Shown here: positions 38,043 through 46,905 of the stretch, piece after piece | Position numbering within the stretch: position 1 is the first letter of the stretch | Layout of the letters: every line of letters starts with the position of its first letter | From: Ruegeria arenilitoris | GTDB taxonomy: Bacteria; Pseudomonadota; Alphaproteobacteria; Rhodobacterales; Rhodobacteraceae | Direction of reading: 5' to 3' | Assembly (NCBI RefSeq): GCF_013032445.1 | Contig: NZ_WQCA01000001.1 | Coordinates: 372,001-436,000 of the forward strand | Length of the DNA stretch: 64,000 nt | The notes under the pieces: model-generated | Seen by the model: only the letters and a program-made list of their open reading frames with translations | What the model was told of the DNA's origin: nothing | The model's database searches: none | Program-made: the position numbers and the translations under genes

Positions 38043-38102
38043 CCGGGCTTTCCCTTTAGGCTCAAATCAGGTCATCTACGCGCCAACGTATAGGAGACGG
38101 CT

Positions 38103-39560
38103 ATGGTTCGCGCCATCATGATTCAGGGCACCGGCAGCAATGTCGGAAAATCGGTTTTGGTCGCCGGGCTGGCGCGCGCCTATACGCGGCGGGGATTGCG
38201 GGTCGCTCCATTCAAGCCGCAGAACATGTCGAATAACGCTGCCGTTACCGAAAACGGGGGTGAGATCGGCCGTGCGCAGGCCCTGCAGGCACGCGCCGCC
38301 AAGCGCGCTACTCACACAGATATGAACCCAATCCTGTTGAAGCCGGAAACTGATACGGGCGCTCAGATCATCGTACAGGGACAGCGCGCAGGCACTATGA
38401 AAGCGGGCGATTATCGCAAAGACAAATCCAAACTGCTCGGTGCCGCGCTGGAGAGCTTTAACCGGCTGTGCGACGACGCCGATCTGGTACTCATCGAAGG
38501 CGCAGGCAGCCCGGCCGAGACCAACCTGCGCAAGGGCGACATCGCCAATATGGGCTTTGCTTGCGCCGCGGACGCACCGGTCGTCCTGGTGGGAGATATC
38601 CACCGTGGCGGCGTAATCGCTCAGATCGTGGGCACGCAGGCGGTGCTGGATGCTGGTGATCTGGAGATGATCCGCGGCTTTGCCGTCAACCGGTTCAAGG
38701 GCGATGTCTCGCTGTTCGACGAGGGCCGCGATGACATTGCCGCGCGCACCGGCTGGCCCTGTCTGGGCGTCGTGCCATGGTTCCACGACGCCTGGAAACT
38801 GCCCGCCGAGGACATGATGGACATTCGATCCCACAGCGGCGGAGCCTGCAAAGTCGTCGTGCCGCAGTTGGAGCGGATGGCCAATTTCGACGATCTCGAT
38901 CCATTGTCCGCCGAACCCGGCGTCTCGGTCGAAATCATTCCCGCTGGACGCCCCCTGCCCGGCGATGCCGATCTTGTGCTGCTGCCTGGTAGCAAATCCA
39001 CCATCGGCGATCTGACCTATTTCCGGGCGCAGGGCTGGGATATCGACCTTTATGCCCACGTCCGCCGGGGCGGCCATGTGCTGGGCCTGTGCGGGGGTTT
39101 TCAGATGATGGGCAAAACTATCGCCGATCCCGATGGCGTGGACGGTCGCCCCGGCACGGTTGAGGGGCTGGGCCTGTTGGATGTGACCACCACCATGGCA
39201 GGCAAGAAACAGGTCACTCTGCGCACGGCGCGCACCATTCCTGAAAACGAACCAGTGACCGGATACGAAATTCACATGGGGCGCACCGAAGGCCCCGATT
39301 GCGATCGCGCATGGCTTGAGATTGAAAACCGTCCTGAGGGTGCCGCCGACCGGACCGGCCGCATTCGGGGCAGCTATTTGCACGGTATCTTTTCGTCCGA
39401 CACGTTCCGCGCCCGCTATCTGCAACAGCTGGGCGCGACCTCGGACCTGTCATATGAGGACGGGGTTGAGGAAACGCTGGAAGCGCTTGCGGACCATTTG
39501 GAGCAGCATATGGATCTGGACAGCCTGCTGGATCTGGCCCGGCCGCCAAAACGGCCCTGA
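38103..39560 (+). CDS. cobQ: Adenosylcobyric acid synthase (glutamine-hydrolysing)
   Basis: CobQ amidates four side-chain carboxylates of adenosylcobyrinic acid a,c-diamide to give adenosylcobyric acid. The 485-residue protein has the N-terminal ATP-binding domain ([30 protein letters not shown], then [18 protein letters not shown]) and the C-terminal class I glutaminase-type domain with Cys in [11 protein letters not shown] and His in [12 protein letters not shown]. Full length. It stands alone, about 8 kb from the main cob operon, and no riboswitch is visible upstream. Confidence 0.95.
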   Translation: MVRAIMIQGTGSNVGKSVLVAGLARAYTRRGLRVAPFKPQNMSNNAAVTENGGEIGRAQALQARAAKRATHTDMNPILLKPETDTGAQIIVQGQRAGTMKAGDYRKDKSKLLGAALESFNRLCDDADLVLIEGAGSPAETNLRKGDIANMGFACAADAPVVLVGDIHRGGVIAQIVGTQAVLDAGDLEMIRGFAVNRFKGDVSLFDEGRDDIAARTGWPCLGVVPWFHDAWKLPAEDMMDIRSHSGGACKVVVPQLERMANFDDLDPLSAEPGVSVEIIPAGRPLPGDADLVLLPGSKSTIGDLTYFRAQGWDIDLYAHVRRGGHVLGLCGGFQMMGKTIADPDGVDGRPGTVEGLGLLDVTTTMAGKKQVTLRTARTIPENEPVTGYEIHMGRTEGPDCDRAWLEIENRPEGAADRTGRIRGSYLHGIFSSDTFRARYLQQLGATSDLSYEDGVEETLEALADHLEQHMDLDSLLDLARPPKRP

Positions 39561-39563
39561 GGC

Positions 39564-40316
39564 CTAGTCCAGTTCCCGCTCTGCCAGGGCTCGGTAAATC
39601 TCGCGCCGAACCATCTTGCGAACGTTGCGGGTGATGCGCTGACCCAGAACACCCTGTAGTTCTTCCCGAACAACCTGCGCGATCAGTGCCCGCAGCGCGT
39701 CTGCGTCCATGACCCGCGCCGACTGTTCACCGTCTGCCTCGCTGGACCGGGTCTTTTTAGCGGTCGAGGAGTCCGAATTCCGGGCGAAGGTCGCTGTCGT
39801 CTCAGATTTAAGCTGTTCTGATTCGGTCGCTGTTTCAACGTCGCTGTTTACGGCGATGAACTGGTCTTCAGCATGCCATTTAAGCGATATTGTCGGTGTG
39901 CCTGAATATGCGTCATCGCTATCGCCGTCCGGCTCCCACTGGTCCTCGGTCCGGGCAATTGCGGCCTCCAACGCCTCGATTTTGGCGCTCAGACTTCCAA
40001 CCAGACCTTCCTCCGGCTCAGGCTCGGCTTGCTGTTCAACGGCTGGTTCAGCGTGTTTTACAATATCGCAAGCCCGCAGAAGCATCGGCTTGATAGAGTC
40101 TTCGGCCTTATAGGCCGCTTCCGTTTTTTCTGGCTGAGGCTGCTTTTCCAACGACGGTTCATTGACCCGCAGCGCGTCAGTCAAAACCAACCTGCCCGTT
40201 TTTCGCGAATTGGTCGACGCAAGGGTACCCGGAGTTTTTCTATCTTCTTCTCTTACAAGACGTTTAATCGAGGACAAAACGTCCTCGATTCCCGCTTTTA
40301 CGACTTTTTCCGTCAT
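39564..40316 (-). CDS. Hypothetical protein with PopZ-like (DUF2497) layout
   Basis: A 250-residue, very acidic, disordered protein. A short N-terminal helix IEDVLSSIKRLVREE and a C-terminal helical region (LRALIAQVVREELQGVLGQR, then ITRNVRKMVRREIYRALAE) flank a long Glu/Pro/Ala/Ser/Thr-rich middle. This three-part layout matches alphaproteobacterial PopZ-type pole-organising proteins, but the sequence match is not strong and I call it only PopZ-like. It converges with cobQ, 3 bases apart. Confidence 0.6.
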   Translation of the reverse strand: MTEKVVKAGIEDVLSSIKRLVREEDRKTPGTLASTNSRKTGRLVLTDALRVNEPSLEKQPQPEKTEAAYKAEDSIKPMLLRACDIVKHAEPAVEQQAEPEPEEGLVGSLSAKIEALEAAIARTEDQWEPDGDSDDAYSGTPTISLKWHAEDQFIAVNSDVETATESEQLKSETTATFARNSDSSTAKKTRSSEADGEQSARVMDADALRALIAQVVREELQGVLGQRITRNVRKMVRREIYRALAERELD

Positions 40317-40390
40317 TGTTCTCTACCGCTCTATCCTCAGGATCGAGTGTAGACAAACAAACCGGACCTCACAACAGGTAGTATTGCCCG

Positions 40391-41809
40391 TTAGTCACGA
40401 CGCAACGCTTTGAGGACGCGATCCAAATCCCTGCTCTGCCTGCTGACCTGAGCCGGAGCTTTCTTGACCAGATTATAGTAAAGGGTCGGATCGTAAATCT
40501 GCACGGCAAGCCCCAGACGTTCCGCCGTCAGCAAACCTTGCGCCTGCAGCAACTGGTATGCCGCGCGGGACCGCTCGGTTCGCGAGGCAACCTCGGCCAG
40601 TTGCGCATCCAGTAAGTCCTGCTGTGCGTTCAAAACATCCAGAGTTGTACGTGCCCCCAAGGTTGCTTCTTCACGGATACCGTCAAACGCAACTTGCGAT
40701 GCACGGACACGTTCGGTCGAAGCCCGCAGGCTGGCAGTGGCAGCCTGGAAAGCGGCATAGGCATCGGCAACCCCTTGGGTGATGTCCTTTTGAACGTTCA
40801 GCAGGTTTGCACGCGAAGCATCCCGCGTCGCCATCGCCCGACGTACGCTGGCTGCCAAACGGCCACCAGCATAAATCGGCTGAGTGAAGCGTAGCGCGAC
40901 GGTCGCGTCTTCAACGTTGTCGTCGTTGTCATAGCTTTCGGTGATTCCCGCGTCCGCGTTCAGGCTAACATTCGGGCCGAGGTTGGCGCGCTGCTGCTGT
41001 ACGACCAGATCAAGCGCACGCACTTGGTGCTGCGCCGACAGAATCGCCGGGTGGTTGCGTTGTGCGAGACCTACAGCTTCCGGCTCGGACCGCGGCAGGT
41101 TCGGCAAACTTGGTTGGCCTGCCGTGCGCCCCGGCTCTCGACCGACAGCATTGACGTATTCCGCTTGCGCAATGCTCAGGTTACCGCGGGCAACCGCCAA
41201 GTCCGCTTGCGAACTGGCCAACTGGGCTTCGGACAACGCAACGTCAGTCCGGGTCACCTCACCCACATCAAAGCGATCCTGAGAAGCGCGGAGTTCTTCG
41301 GCTGAAACTTCCACGTTGTTCAGGCGAATCTGCACGGTTTCTTCTTGTAAAAGAACACCCAAATACGCGTTCAGACCGCGGAACAGAACATCTTGCTCGA
41401 CATCCAGAAGGGTCTGGCGGGTGGCCAGAACAGTTTCCTGCGCAGATTGCTTACCAAGAACCGAGAAGCCGCCGTCGTAAATCAGTTGGCTCAGCGTGAG
41501 TCCCGTAAAAAAGTTGGATGGTTCTGTCCGCGTAACGACATCACTCGTGGTACGGCGGGTGTAATCCTGACTGACTTCGACCGTCCAGTTGATAATCGGC
41601 CGAAGCGCCGACAATGCAATCGCGACGTCTTCATCAGCTGCGCGCAACAACGCTCGGTTCTGTTCCAGCAAGCCGCTGGTATTGTAAGCTCCGATAAACG
41701 CGTCGGTCAGGTTATCAGCCCAAACCGCTCGCACCGGCACTGTACTAAGCGCGATTCCCGCAGTCAGTGCCAATGCCTTTACAAGCTTCCCCCCCGTCCA
41801 TGAACGCAT
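40391..41809 (-). CDS. tolC: TolC-family outer-membrane efflux channel
   Basis: The outer-membrane component of type I secretion and multidrug efflux. The 472-residue precursor has a signal peptide (cleavage near residue 31, VRAVWA). The mature part has two homologous TolC repeats with long helices (VAIALSALRPIINWTVEVSQ; VQQQRANLGPNVSLNADAGI), the typical LTLSQLIYDGG and LRFTQPIYAGGRLAASVRRA, and ATLGARTTLDVLNAQQDLLD. Full length. It is downstream of the PIMT-like gene (96-base gap), a common alphaproteobacterial pairing. Confidence 0.94.
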   Translation of the reverse strand: MRSWTGGKLVKALALTAGIALSTVPVRAVWADNLTDAFIGAYNTSGLLEQNRALLRAADEDVAIALSALRPIINWTVEVSQDYTRRTTSDVVTRTEPSNFFTGLTLSQLIYDGGFSVLGKQSAQETVLATRQTLLDVEQDVLFRGLNAYLGVLLQEETVQIRLNNVEVSAEELRASQDRFDVGEVTRTDVALSEAQLASSQADLAVARGNLSIAQAEYVNAVGREPGRTAGQPSLPNLPRSEPEAVGLAQRNHPAILSAQHQVRALDLVVQQQRANLGPNVSLNADAGITESYDNDDNVEDATVALRFTQPIYAGGRLAASVRRAMATRDASRANLLNVQKDITQGVADAYAAFQAATASLRASTERVRASQVAFDGIREEATLGARTTLDVLNAQQDLLDAQLAEVASRTERSRAAYQLLQAQGLLTAERLGLAVQIYDPTLYYNLVKKAPAQVSRQSRDLDRVLKALRRD

Positions 41810-41905
41810 AACGAAATCCTTCTCAAACTAAAATTACGCTGCCCTGAGCGCAGTTTGCGCGTTTATCTTCAACTAATCAAGGCAGCGCAGCAATATGAGA
41901 AAGAA

Positions 41906-42571
41906 CTATAGCGAAAATGCACACTCGGCACAAAATGCCTTTAAAATCGGGGCGTTGGCATTGAAGGCATGACGCCAGGTCACCCGCCCACCTGATTTAT
42001 GCCCGATCCGAACGGTGCCCAGCTCTCTTTCAACGAAAAGGCAGGCAATGCGCCCATGATCCTTGAGTTGGGCGATCACCGCATCGGGCACCTGCTCGAC
42101 CCCGCCCTGAATCATAATCACATCATAGGGTCCATGCTCAGTCGCGCCTTGCTCTAGCGGTCCAACATGCACAATTGCGTTGTCGGCATCTGCTTCCATC
42201 AGGATCGTCTGCGCTTCAGCGGCAAGGGCTTCGTCTTCTTCCACGGCCACGACCAATTGCGCAATGCGCGCCGCAACTGCGGTGGAATACCCCATCGCGG
42301 GGGCGATATCCAAAACAACCTCATCATTCGAGATATTCAGCACGTCCAGCATCTTGGCCAGCGTCCGCGGCTCCAGCAGGCAGCGCCCGTTACCCAGATC
42401 AATCACGCCCTCGGCATAAGCAGCCTCGCGCTGCGCATCTGGCACGAAGTTCTCTCTCTGAACGGTCAGCATGGCGTCAATGATGGGAAATTTCGTGACG
42501 TCTGAAGGCCGGACCTGCGTATCAACCATCGTGCGGCGCCGAGTTGCGAAATCTGTCATTGGATCGCTCAT
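41906..42571 (-). CDS. pcm: Protein-L-isoaspartate O-methyltransferase family protein
   Basis: A 221-residue SAM-dependent methyltransferase of the PIMT family, which repairs isoaspartate in proteins. It shows MVDTQVRPSDVTKFPIIDAM, the SAM motif VVLDIAPAMGYSTAVAARIA, VVAVEEDEALAAEA, and VGPLEQGATEHGPYDVI. The canonical GTGSGY of PIMT motif I is changed to APAMGY, so the activity may differ from housekeeping Pcm. It precedes tolC on the same strand. Confidence 0.82.
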   Translation of the reverse strand: MSDPMTDFATRRRTMVDTQVRPSDVTKFPIIDAMLTVQRENFVPDAQREAAYAEGVIDLGNGRCLLEPRTLAKMLDVLNISNDEVVLDIAPAMGYSTAVAARIAQLVVAVEEDEALAAEAQTILMEADADNAIVHVGPLEQGATEHGPYDVIMIQGGVEQVPDAVIAQLKDHGRIACLFVERELGTVRIGHKSGGRVTWRHAFNANAPILKAFCAECAFSL

Positions 42572-42786
42572 GTTAGTCCCAAGTATGTCCGGCTTGTGCC
42601 ATATCCAGACGAAACCGGCAACGGCTTGGCGTGGAAAGTTTCGTCAGATCGCAGGAACTTGGTGTCGCACTGTGTAATGTCACGGCAGGTGGGAATGGAT
42701 TTTTGCGATCAACCCACTGGACGCCCCTGACGAAAGGTGCTAAAACGCCGGCCACACCACGACAAGTATTTGATTTTACTTGAAAA

Positions 42787-42860
42787 GGCGAGTTGGCGGA
42801 GTGGTGACGCAGCGGATTGCAAATCCGTGTACACCGGTTCGATTCCGGTACTCGCCTCCA
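42787..42860 (+). tRNA. tRNA-Cys (anticodon GCA), CCA encoded
   Basis: A 74-base cloverleaf. The acceptor arms GGCGAGT and ACTCGCC pair, the anticodon loop TTGCAAA has GCA, the T-loop GGTTCGATTCC is intact, and the gene-encoded end is TCCA. The 3' end is duplicated 1.3 kb downstream, so this gene has been an integration site. Confidence 0.95.
42844..42860 (+). repeat. attL-like direct repeat (tRNA-Cys 3' end)
   Basis: The last 17 bases of the tRNA gene, TCCGGTACTCGCCTCCA, recur at 44153-44169 with one mismatch. This is the usual footprint of tyrosine-integrase insertion at a tRNA. Confidence 0.7.
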
Positions 42861-42875
42861 TTTAACTTCAAGTAC

Positions 42876-43061
42876 TTAGTTCTCCCTTATCGTTGCTCCG
42901 TCTGAGACGATTAAAATTGCATATTCAGTTTTGTCCCCACGACGTTGCTTTTCACGCGTCAATAGGTCGAGGACTTCCGCGCGCTCGGCATTCGAAAAAG
43001 AGGCACTGTGCTCAATATCAGCTGCCACATAACAGAGCGGCCAGCCCATGGAATTTACCAT
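42876..43061 (-). CDS. Small doubtful open frame in the island
   Basis: A 61-residue frame (AERAEVLDLLTREKQRRGDK near the middle) with ordinary amino-acid use but no recognised family and no strong ribosome-binding site. It may be a truncated C-terminal fragment of an island gene. Low confidence. Confidence 0.25.
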   Translation of the reverse strand: MVNSMGWPLCYVAADIEHSASFSNAERAEVLDLLTREKQRRGDKTEYAILIVSDGATIREN

Positions 43062-43232
43062 TTAATTTAGCCCCAAGCCAACATGTAGGAGCCTTGCAGC
43101 AGCAGTGCCGCGCGCACTAAGGAACCTTGACGTTGAACGACGAAACTACGTCGTGGCAGAAGAGATCACGATGCAGCACCGGCAGCAAAAACGAAGCCTC
43201 TATCAACGAAAACACATTGATGCAGACACTCA

Positions 43233-43961
43233 ATGACTAACCCAACAAATCAACTAGAAAACAACCTTTTGGCGTATTTTCGGGGGCAAGACCACTTTGG
43301 AGGGCTCGGGCTTGGCAAGCTTTCAGATAACTATGTTTGGCCGAAACGAGGAAGTTTCCCATCATACTCACATCTAGCAGACGTGAACGAGGGAGACGGC
43401 GACAACTACGCGAAAAATATCACACTCAAAGAACAATCTCCCCGTATTTGGATAGAAGGCGACAAGCTTGAAATCGCCAAATGGGTGGTTGCTGATTGGG
43501 GTGGTATAAAAGGCAACAAGCCCGCGACCATAGCCAACTACGTTGAGGCGATTTGCGGAGGGTGTTATCCAAGCGAACTAAAAGGCGTTGCCAGTTACTC
43601 AAAAATTCTAAGCTTCATAGACTTGAGTGAATTTGCCATCTACGAAGCTAGAGTTGCCATAAGTCTAAATGCAATTCAGCTTTTGCAAAACGAGAAGCAG
43701 GGCATAGCGTTCACTTATCTTCCTGGGCGAAACACAAAGCTGCAAAAATTCAGGCAATTGCCATCAACTCGGCGTCGCGCATTGTTGCAAACTGGCTGGA
43801 CAGCCCTTGCGTCGAACGATTGCTACACGTTCTACCTTAGCACCCTAAAGCGAGTGATATATGAGCTGGGATCCGCACATTTATACGAACTAGAAATGTC
43901 GCTTTTCGCAGACGCTGAGGAGCTTGCAACGCGATACATTGAGGCGTCAAAATCTGAATGA
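43233..43961 (+). CDS. Orphan hypothetical protein of the tRNA-Cys island
   Basis: A 242-residue soluble protein, AT-rich codon use, no signal peptide or membrane segment. Not recognised. The stretch FAIYEARVAISLNAIQLLQN resembles an 'IYDxRVAxAL' motif that I associate with some helix-hairpin-helix/OGG-fold proteins of mobile DNA, but this is a weak memory-based hint. It is flanked by att-like repeats and is probably the cargo. A role in defence is possible but not shown. Confidence 0.65.
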   Translation: MTNPTNQLENNLLAYFRGQDHFGGLGLGKLSDNYVWPKRGSFPSYSHLADVNEGDGDNYAKNITLKEQSPRIWIEGDKLEIAKWVVADWGGIKGNKPATIANYVEAICGGCYPSELKGVASYSKILSFIDLSEFAIYEARVAISLNAIQLLQNEKQGIAFTYLPGRNTKLQKFRQLPSTRRRALLQTGWTALASNDCYTFYLSTLKRVIYELGSAHLYELEMSLFADAEELATRYIEASKSE

Positions 43962-44152
43962 GCTAAGCTGTGGTGAACTATGACTGTTGCTTCAATCGAC
44001 TACGCTAGCGTTTGCCACACGCTGTGATGGAGAAAAAGAAGGGCAGCGCACAGCGCTTCCCTAAGTATCTGTGCAACGCCAGGCCGGGAAGCACACGCGA
44101 ACCAAGACCTCGATATCCATTAATACTTCGTTGCCTACAGAACAGTTACAAG

Positions 44153-44169
44153 TCCGGCACTCGCCTCCA
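44153..44169 (+). repeat. attR-like direct repeat
   Basis: TCCGGCACTCGCCTCCA, 16 of 17 bases identical to the tRNA-Cys 3' end. It is preceded by GTTACAAG, which looks like a decayed T-arm, as expected for the other end of an integrated element. Confidence 0.65.
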
Positions 44170-44212
44170 CTTCTCCGATTTGGTTGTTGGTTTCGAACCT
44201 GCGTTCAGTGCA

Positions 44213-45169
44213 TCATTCAGCCCGCCTGCCCTGAGGGACGACTTCGTAGCCTGGTTCTTCCGGCTCGTCGTCCAGCATCTCGGTCGGGAAGCCGGGGGCT
44301 GTGATGTTCAGGCCAGTGGCCTCTTCTAGCCGCTTGATAATGTTCGGTGACAGTTCGCGCTCTCCGAATCGTGCAATACCGTCGTCAAATATCTTGATCA
44401 TCACGGGATTGATTTCCAACGGTACTCCGGCGCGGTCGGCGACGTCCTGGAACAGGCCGATATCCTTTTTCACAAGGTCCATCGTGAAAGATATATCGCG
44501 CGACCCATTCAGGATGACCTGGCTTTCGGTTTCATGCACAAACGAAGTGCCGGACGAGATTTTGATCGCCTCGTATGTGGTGTTGAGGTCCATCCCGGCG
44601 GCCTTGGCGGTCACTAACGCCTCGGCACAGGTGATCAGATTGGCGGTGGCCAAATAGTTCGTCAACACCTTCAGAACTGAGGCCGTGCCCAGTTCTCCGG
44701 TATGCAGAACGCGTCTACCCATCGTGGTCAGAAACGACAGAATTCGCTCGAACGTTTCACGGTCGCATCCTGCGAAGATCGAGATATTGCCGGTTGCCGC
44801 CCGATGGCAGCCGCCGGACACGGGGCAATCGACGGCGGTACCGCCACGTTCGATCACCATCGCCCCCAGACGCTTGACTTCTGCCTCGTCCGTGGTCGAC
44901 ATCTCCATCCAGATTTTGCCCGGCCCGACCTCGGGCAGCATCTGTTGCATTACAGCATCCGAGGCGGCGGGGGACGGCAGACAGGTGATGACTGCATCGC
45001 AATCCCGCATCATCTGCGCCGGGCTTTCGGCAGCTTTAGCCCCCTGGGCCACGAACTGTGTCTCCAATTCGGGGTTGAGGTCATGGACCGTCAGGTCAAT
45101 TCCGTTGCGCAACAATGAGCCGGACAGTTTACCACCGACATTTCCCAGACCGATAAATCCAACTTTCAT
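44213..45169 (-). CDS. NAD(P)-dependent beta-hydroxyacid dehydrogenase (3-hydroxyisobutyrate dehydrogenase-like)
   Basis: A 318-residue cytoplasmic oxidoreductase. It has the Rossmann start MKVGFIGLGNVGGKLSGSLL, the substrate motif DCPVSGGCHRAATG, and the catalytic Lys in ASVLKVLTNYLATANL. The C-terminal tail (EPEEPGYEVVPQGRRAE) is unusually acidic. GGGAGG precedes the ATG at 45169; a longer frame to 45289 runs into the divergent LysR gene. The exact acid substrate is unknown; regulation by the divergent LysR protein is likely. Confidence 0.87.
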   Translation of the reverse strand: MKVGFIGLGNVGGKLSGSLLRNGIDLTVHDLNPELETQFVAQGAKAAESPAQMMRDCDAVITCLPSPAASDAVMQQMLPEVGPGKIWMEMSTTDEAEVKRLGAMVIERGGTAVDCPVSGGCHRAATGNISIFAGCDRETFERILSFLTTMGRRVLHTGELGTASVLKVLTNYLATANLITCAEALVTAKAAGMDLNTTYEAIKISSGTSFVHETESQVILNGSRDISFTMDLVKKDIGLFQDVADRAGVPLEINPVMIKIFDDGIARFGERELSPNIIKRLEEATGLNITAPGFPTEMLDDEPEEPGYEVVPQGRRAE

Positions 45170-45253
45170 GTTTCCCTCCCGAAAGTCGCTGTTTGCGTAA
45201 AGCATCGCTGTTGCTTGGCCGAAGCGGAAATGAATAATAAAGCGCATTATGGT

Positions 45254-45265
45254 CAAAAATTTTTG
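45254..45265. promoter_or_regulatory. Candidate operator between the LysR and dehydrogenase genes
   Basis: CAAAAATTTTTG is a perfect 12-base palindrome 8 bases upstream of the LysR start, in the divergent intergenic region where LysR proteins usually bind. It is a weak candidate because it is A/T only in its centre. Confidence 0.35.
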
Positions 45266-45273
45266 GTGGTAGT

Positions 45274-46149
45274 ATGGATCGCCTTCCAAACCCAGCTTGG
45301 TTACGCAGCTTTGAATCCGCAGCGCGCCATCTGAATTTCACCACCACCGCGCAGGAACTTGGCCTGACGCAGACGGCGGTTTCATTGCATATTCGGTCCC
45401 TTGAGGCCGAGTTGGGGCAAAAGCTGTTCACCCGAAACGCGCGCCGGCTGGAACTGACCGAACTGGGGCAGTCCTATTCCCTGACGGTGCGGCGGGCGCT
45501 TTCTGATATCGCGCTGTCTACTAATAGCCTGTTTGGCCCTGCCTCGCGCCAGACCCTAACGATCCGGGCGGCGATTTCGACAGCGGCCTATTGGGTAGCT
45601 GCCGAGCTGCCCGACTTCACCACGCGGCATCCGGATATCCCGGTGCGTTTGGTTTCCCACATCTGGAACGACAGCGGGACGCCCGGTGATGTGGACGTGG
45701 AAATCCGGCTGGGTTATGGCGACTGGCCGGGGGTTCGGTCCGAAAAGCTCACCGATGAAAAGCTGGTTCCGATCTGTCGAGCCGGAGACCGTTCACCAAA
45801 ACTGACAAATGGGCCGCTGATTCACATCCTTGGATACGAGGATAATTGGGCGCGGTATTTTCAAGCCATCTGCACTGCGCCCCCCGATCAACCGCCCCGG
45901 CATTCAGTGGATACAACGGTGGCGGCGCTGCAACTTGTGATGGCTGGTGCTGGATACGCTACTATCCTGGAACGGTTTGCCAAAAACGCAATTCGGCAGG
46001 GTGCGCCGATTGCAATTGCGGGTCCGGCGATTCCTTTCGCCCAGTCGCATTATCTAGTCAGTGCTCAACAGTCTGTGCAACCCACTGCGGCGGCGGGGTT
46101 GTTCTGTGCCTGGCTGCGGGACCGGCTGGCAGCGGATGCCGCTGATTGA
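45274..46149 (+). CDS. LysR-family transcriptional regulator (GcvA-like)
   Basis: A 291-residue regulator. The N-terminal helix-turn-helix is typical: LRSFESAARHLNFTTTAQEL, GLTQTAVSLHIRSLEAELGQ, KLFTRNARRLELTELG. The effector domain follows, with IRAAISTAAYWVAAEL at its start and the GcvA-like VDVEIRLGYGDW. It is divergent from the dehydrogenase gene and upstream of the cob operon; control of the dehydrogenase is the simpler inference, since the cob operon has a riboswitch. Confidence 0.9.
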   Translation: MDRLPNPAWLRSFESAARHLNFTTTAQELGLTQTAVSLHIRSLEAELGQKLFTRNARRLELTELGQSYSLTVRRALSDIALSTNSLFGPASRQTLTIRAAISTAAYWVAAELPDFTTRHPDIPVRLVSHIWNDSGTPGDVDVEIRLGYGDWPGVRSEKLTDEKLVPICRAGDRSPKLTNGPLIHILGYEDNWARYFQAICTAPPDQPPRHSVDTTVAALQLVMAGAGYATILERFAKNAIRQGAPIAIAGPAIPFAQSHYLVSAQQSVQPTAAAGLFCAWLRDRLAADAAD

Positions 46150-46200
46150 CATAGGCTGGTCGCTTTTCTGATCCTTGCGCTTTCTCACTGCGTCTCGCGC

Positions 46201-46229
46201 TTGACAAGGCCCCTGCCCGTGCCGCATGT
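46201..46229 (+). promoter_or_regulatory. Candidate sigma-70-type promoter of the cob operon
   Basis: TTGACA at 46201-46206 and GCATGT at 46224-46229 with a 17-base spacer lie just upstream of the riboswitch. The -10 is imperfect, as is common in Rhodobacterales. Confidence 0.5.
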
Positions 46230-46239
46230 CGCTTGCGTT

Positions 46240-46413
46240 GGTGTCCATCTTCGGATGGATGAAAAGGGAATGCGTCAGCGGTCATCCGTCAAACGCAGCC
46301 GCCCCCGCGACCGTGACCGGAGAGGGTGCCCAAAGCCACTGGCCTGATAGGCCGGGAAGGCGGGACATCCGGCAGAGGCCCGCCTCTGACATCCGCAAGC
46401 CGGGAGACCTGCC
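46240..46413 (+). promoter_or_regulatory. Cobalamin (adenosylcobalamin) riboswitch
   Basis: The leader has the family landmarks in order: GCCGCCCCCGCGACCGTGACC near 46298-46319, GCCACTGG then GCCGGGAAGGCGGGACAT near 46336-46368, and the B12 box AGCCGGGAGACCTGCC near 46398-46413. It lies about 110 bases upstream of the first cob-operon gene and should switch the operon off when B12 is plentiful. A possible expression-platform pairing (AACACCC with GGGTGTT, 46414-46444) follows. Confidence 0.93.
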
Positions 46414-46524
46414 AACACCCGAAGATGAAACCGGGCGGGGTGTTCCGGTGTCGGGTCCATGTCGCAACACGTGGCCCGCATGAAACCCCGTCCCCCGCGA
46501 TGAGGATTTGGGGGGATGAGAGAC

Positions 46525-46905
46525 ATGACCGAGACCGCACCAGTCGAGCTGCTGGTCTGCACCACGTGCCGCCGCGGCCTGCCCGTCGAGGACGACGCGC
46601 AACGACCCGGCACCTTACTGCATAAAGCGTTGGAACAGGCGGATCTGCCCAAGGGCATCACACTGAAAGCCGTGGAATGCCTGTCGAACTGTGATGAGGG
46701 CTGTTCCATCGTTCTGCGAGGCGGGCCGGATCGCTGGACATTTGTCTACGAGCACCTCAACGAAAACGACCATGTCGAGACCATCGTGGAAGGTGCCACA
46801 AAATACCTCGCGACCGAGGACGGCCTAGTCAAATGGCGCGAACGCCCCGAACATTTCCGCAAAAACTGTGCGGCCCGTATTCCCCCGATTGGAGCCCTGA
46901 AATGA
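46525..46905 (+). CDS. DUF1636 metal-binding protein
   Basis: A 126-residue thioredoxin-like ferredoxin-fold protein with Cys pairs CTTCRRG near the start and CLSNCDEGC in the middle, likely for a metal or Fe-S cluster. It is the usual companion of cobW and cobN in alphaproteobacterial B12 operons. The ATG at 46525 is chosen over 46516 because GGGGGG lies about 9 bases upstream. It overlaps cobW by 4 bases. A role in cobalt handling is inferred from context. Confidence 0.85.
   Translation: MTETAPVELLVCTTCRRGLPVEDDAQRPGTLLHKALEQADLPKGITLKAVECLSNCDEGCSIVLRGGPDRWTFVYEHLNENDHVETIVEGATKYLATEDGLVKWRERPEHFRKNCAARIPPIGALK

Larger units (their letters stand above)
42861..44169. mobile_element. Genomic island relic inserted at tRNA-Cys
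   Basis: A 1.3-kb AT-richer segment between the tRNA-Cys 3' end and a 16/17 copy of it at 44153-44169. It holds one credible orphan gene (43233-43961), a doubtful small frame, and no integrase. This fits a decayed or internally deleted integrative element, or a mini-island mobilised in trans. The bases after the orphan gene (43962-44152) show nothing coding. Confidence 0.65.

Noticed and set aside
38076..39425. Long open frame (449 codons) antisense to cobQ
   Set aside because: cobQ on the plus strand is a full canonical enzyme; the antisense frame has biased composition and no recognisable domain.
44012..44329. 105-codon frame across the attR-like repeat
   Set aside because: It crosses the repeat and runs antisense into the dehydrogenase end; composition is that of a chance frame.
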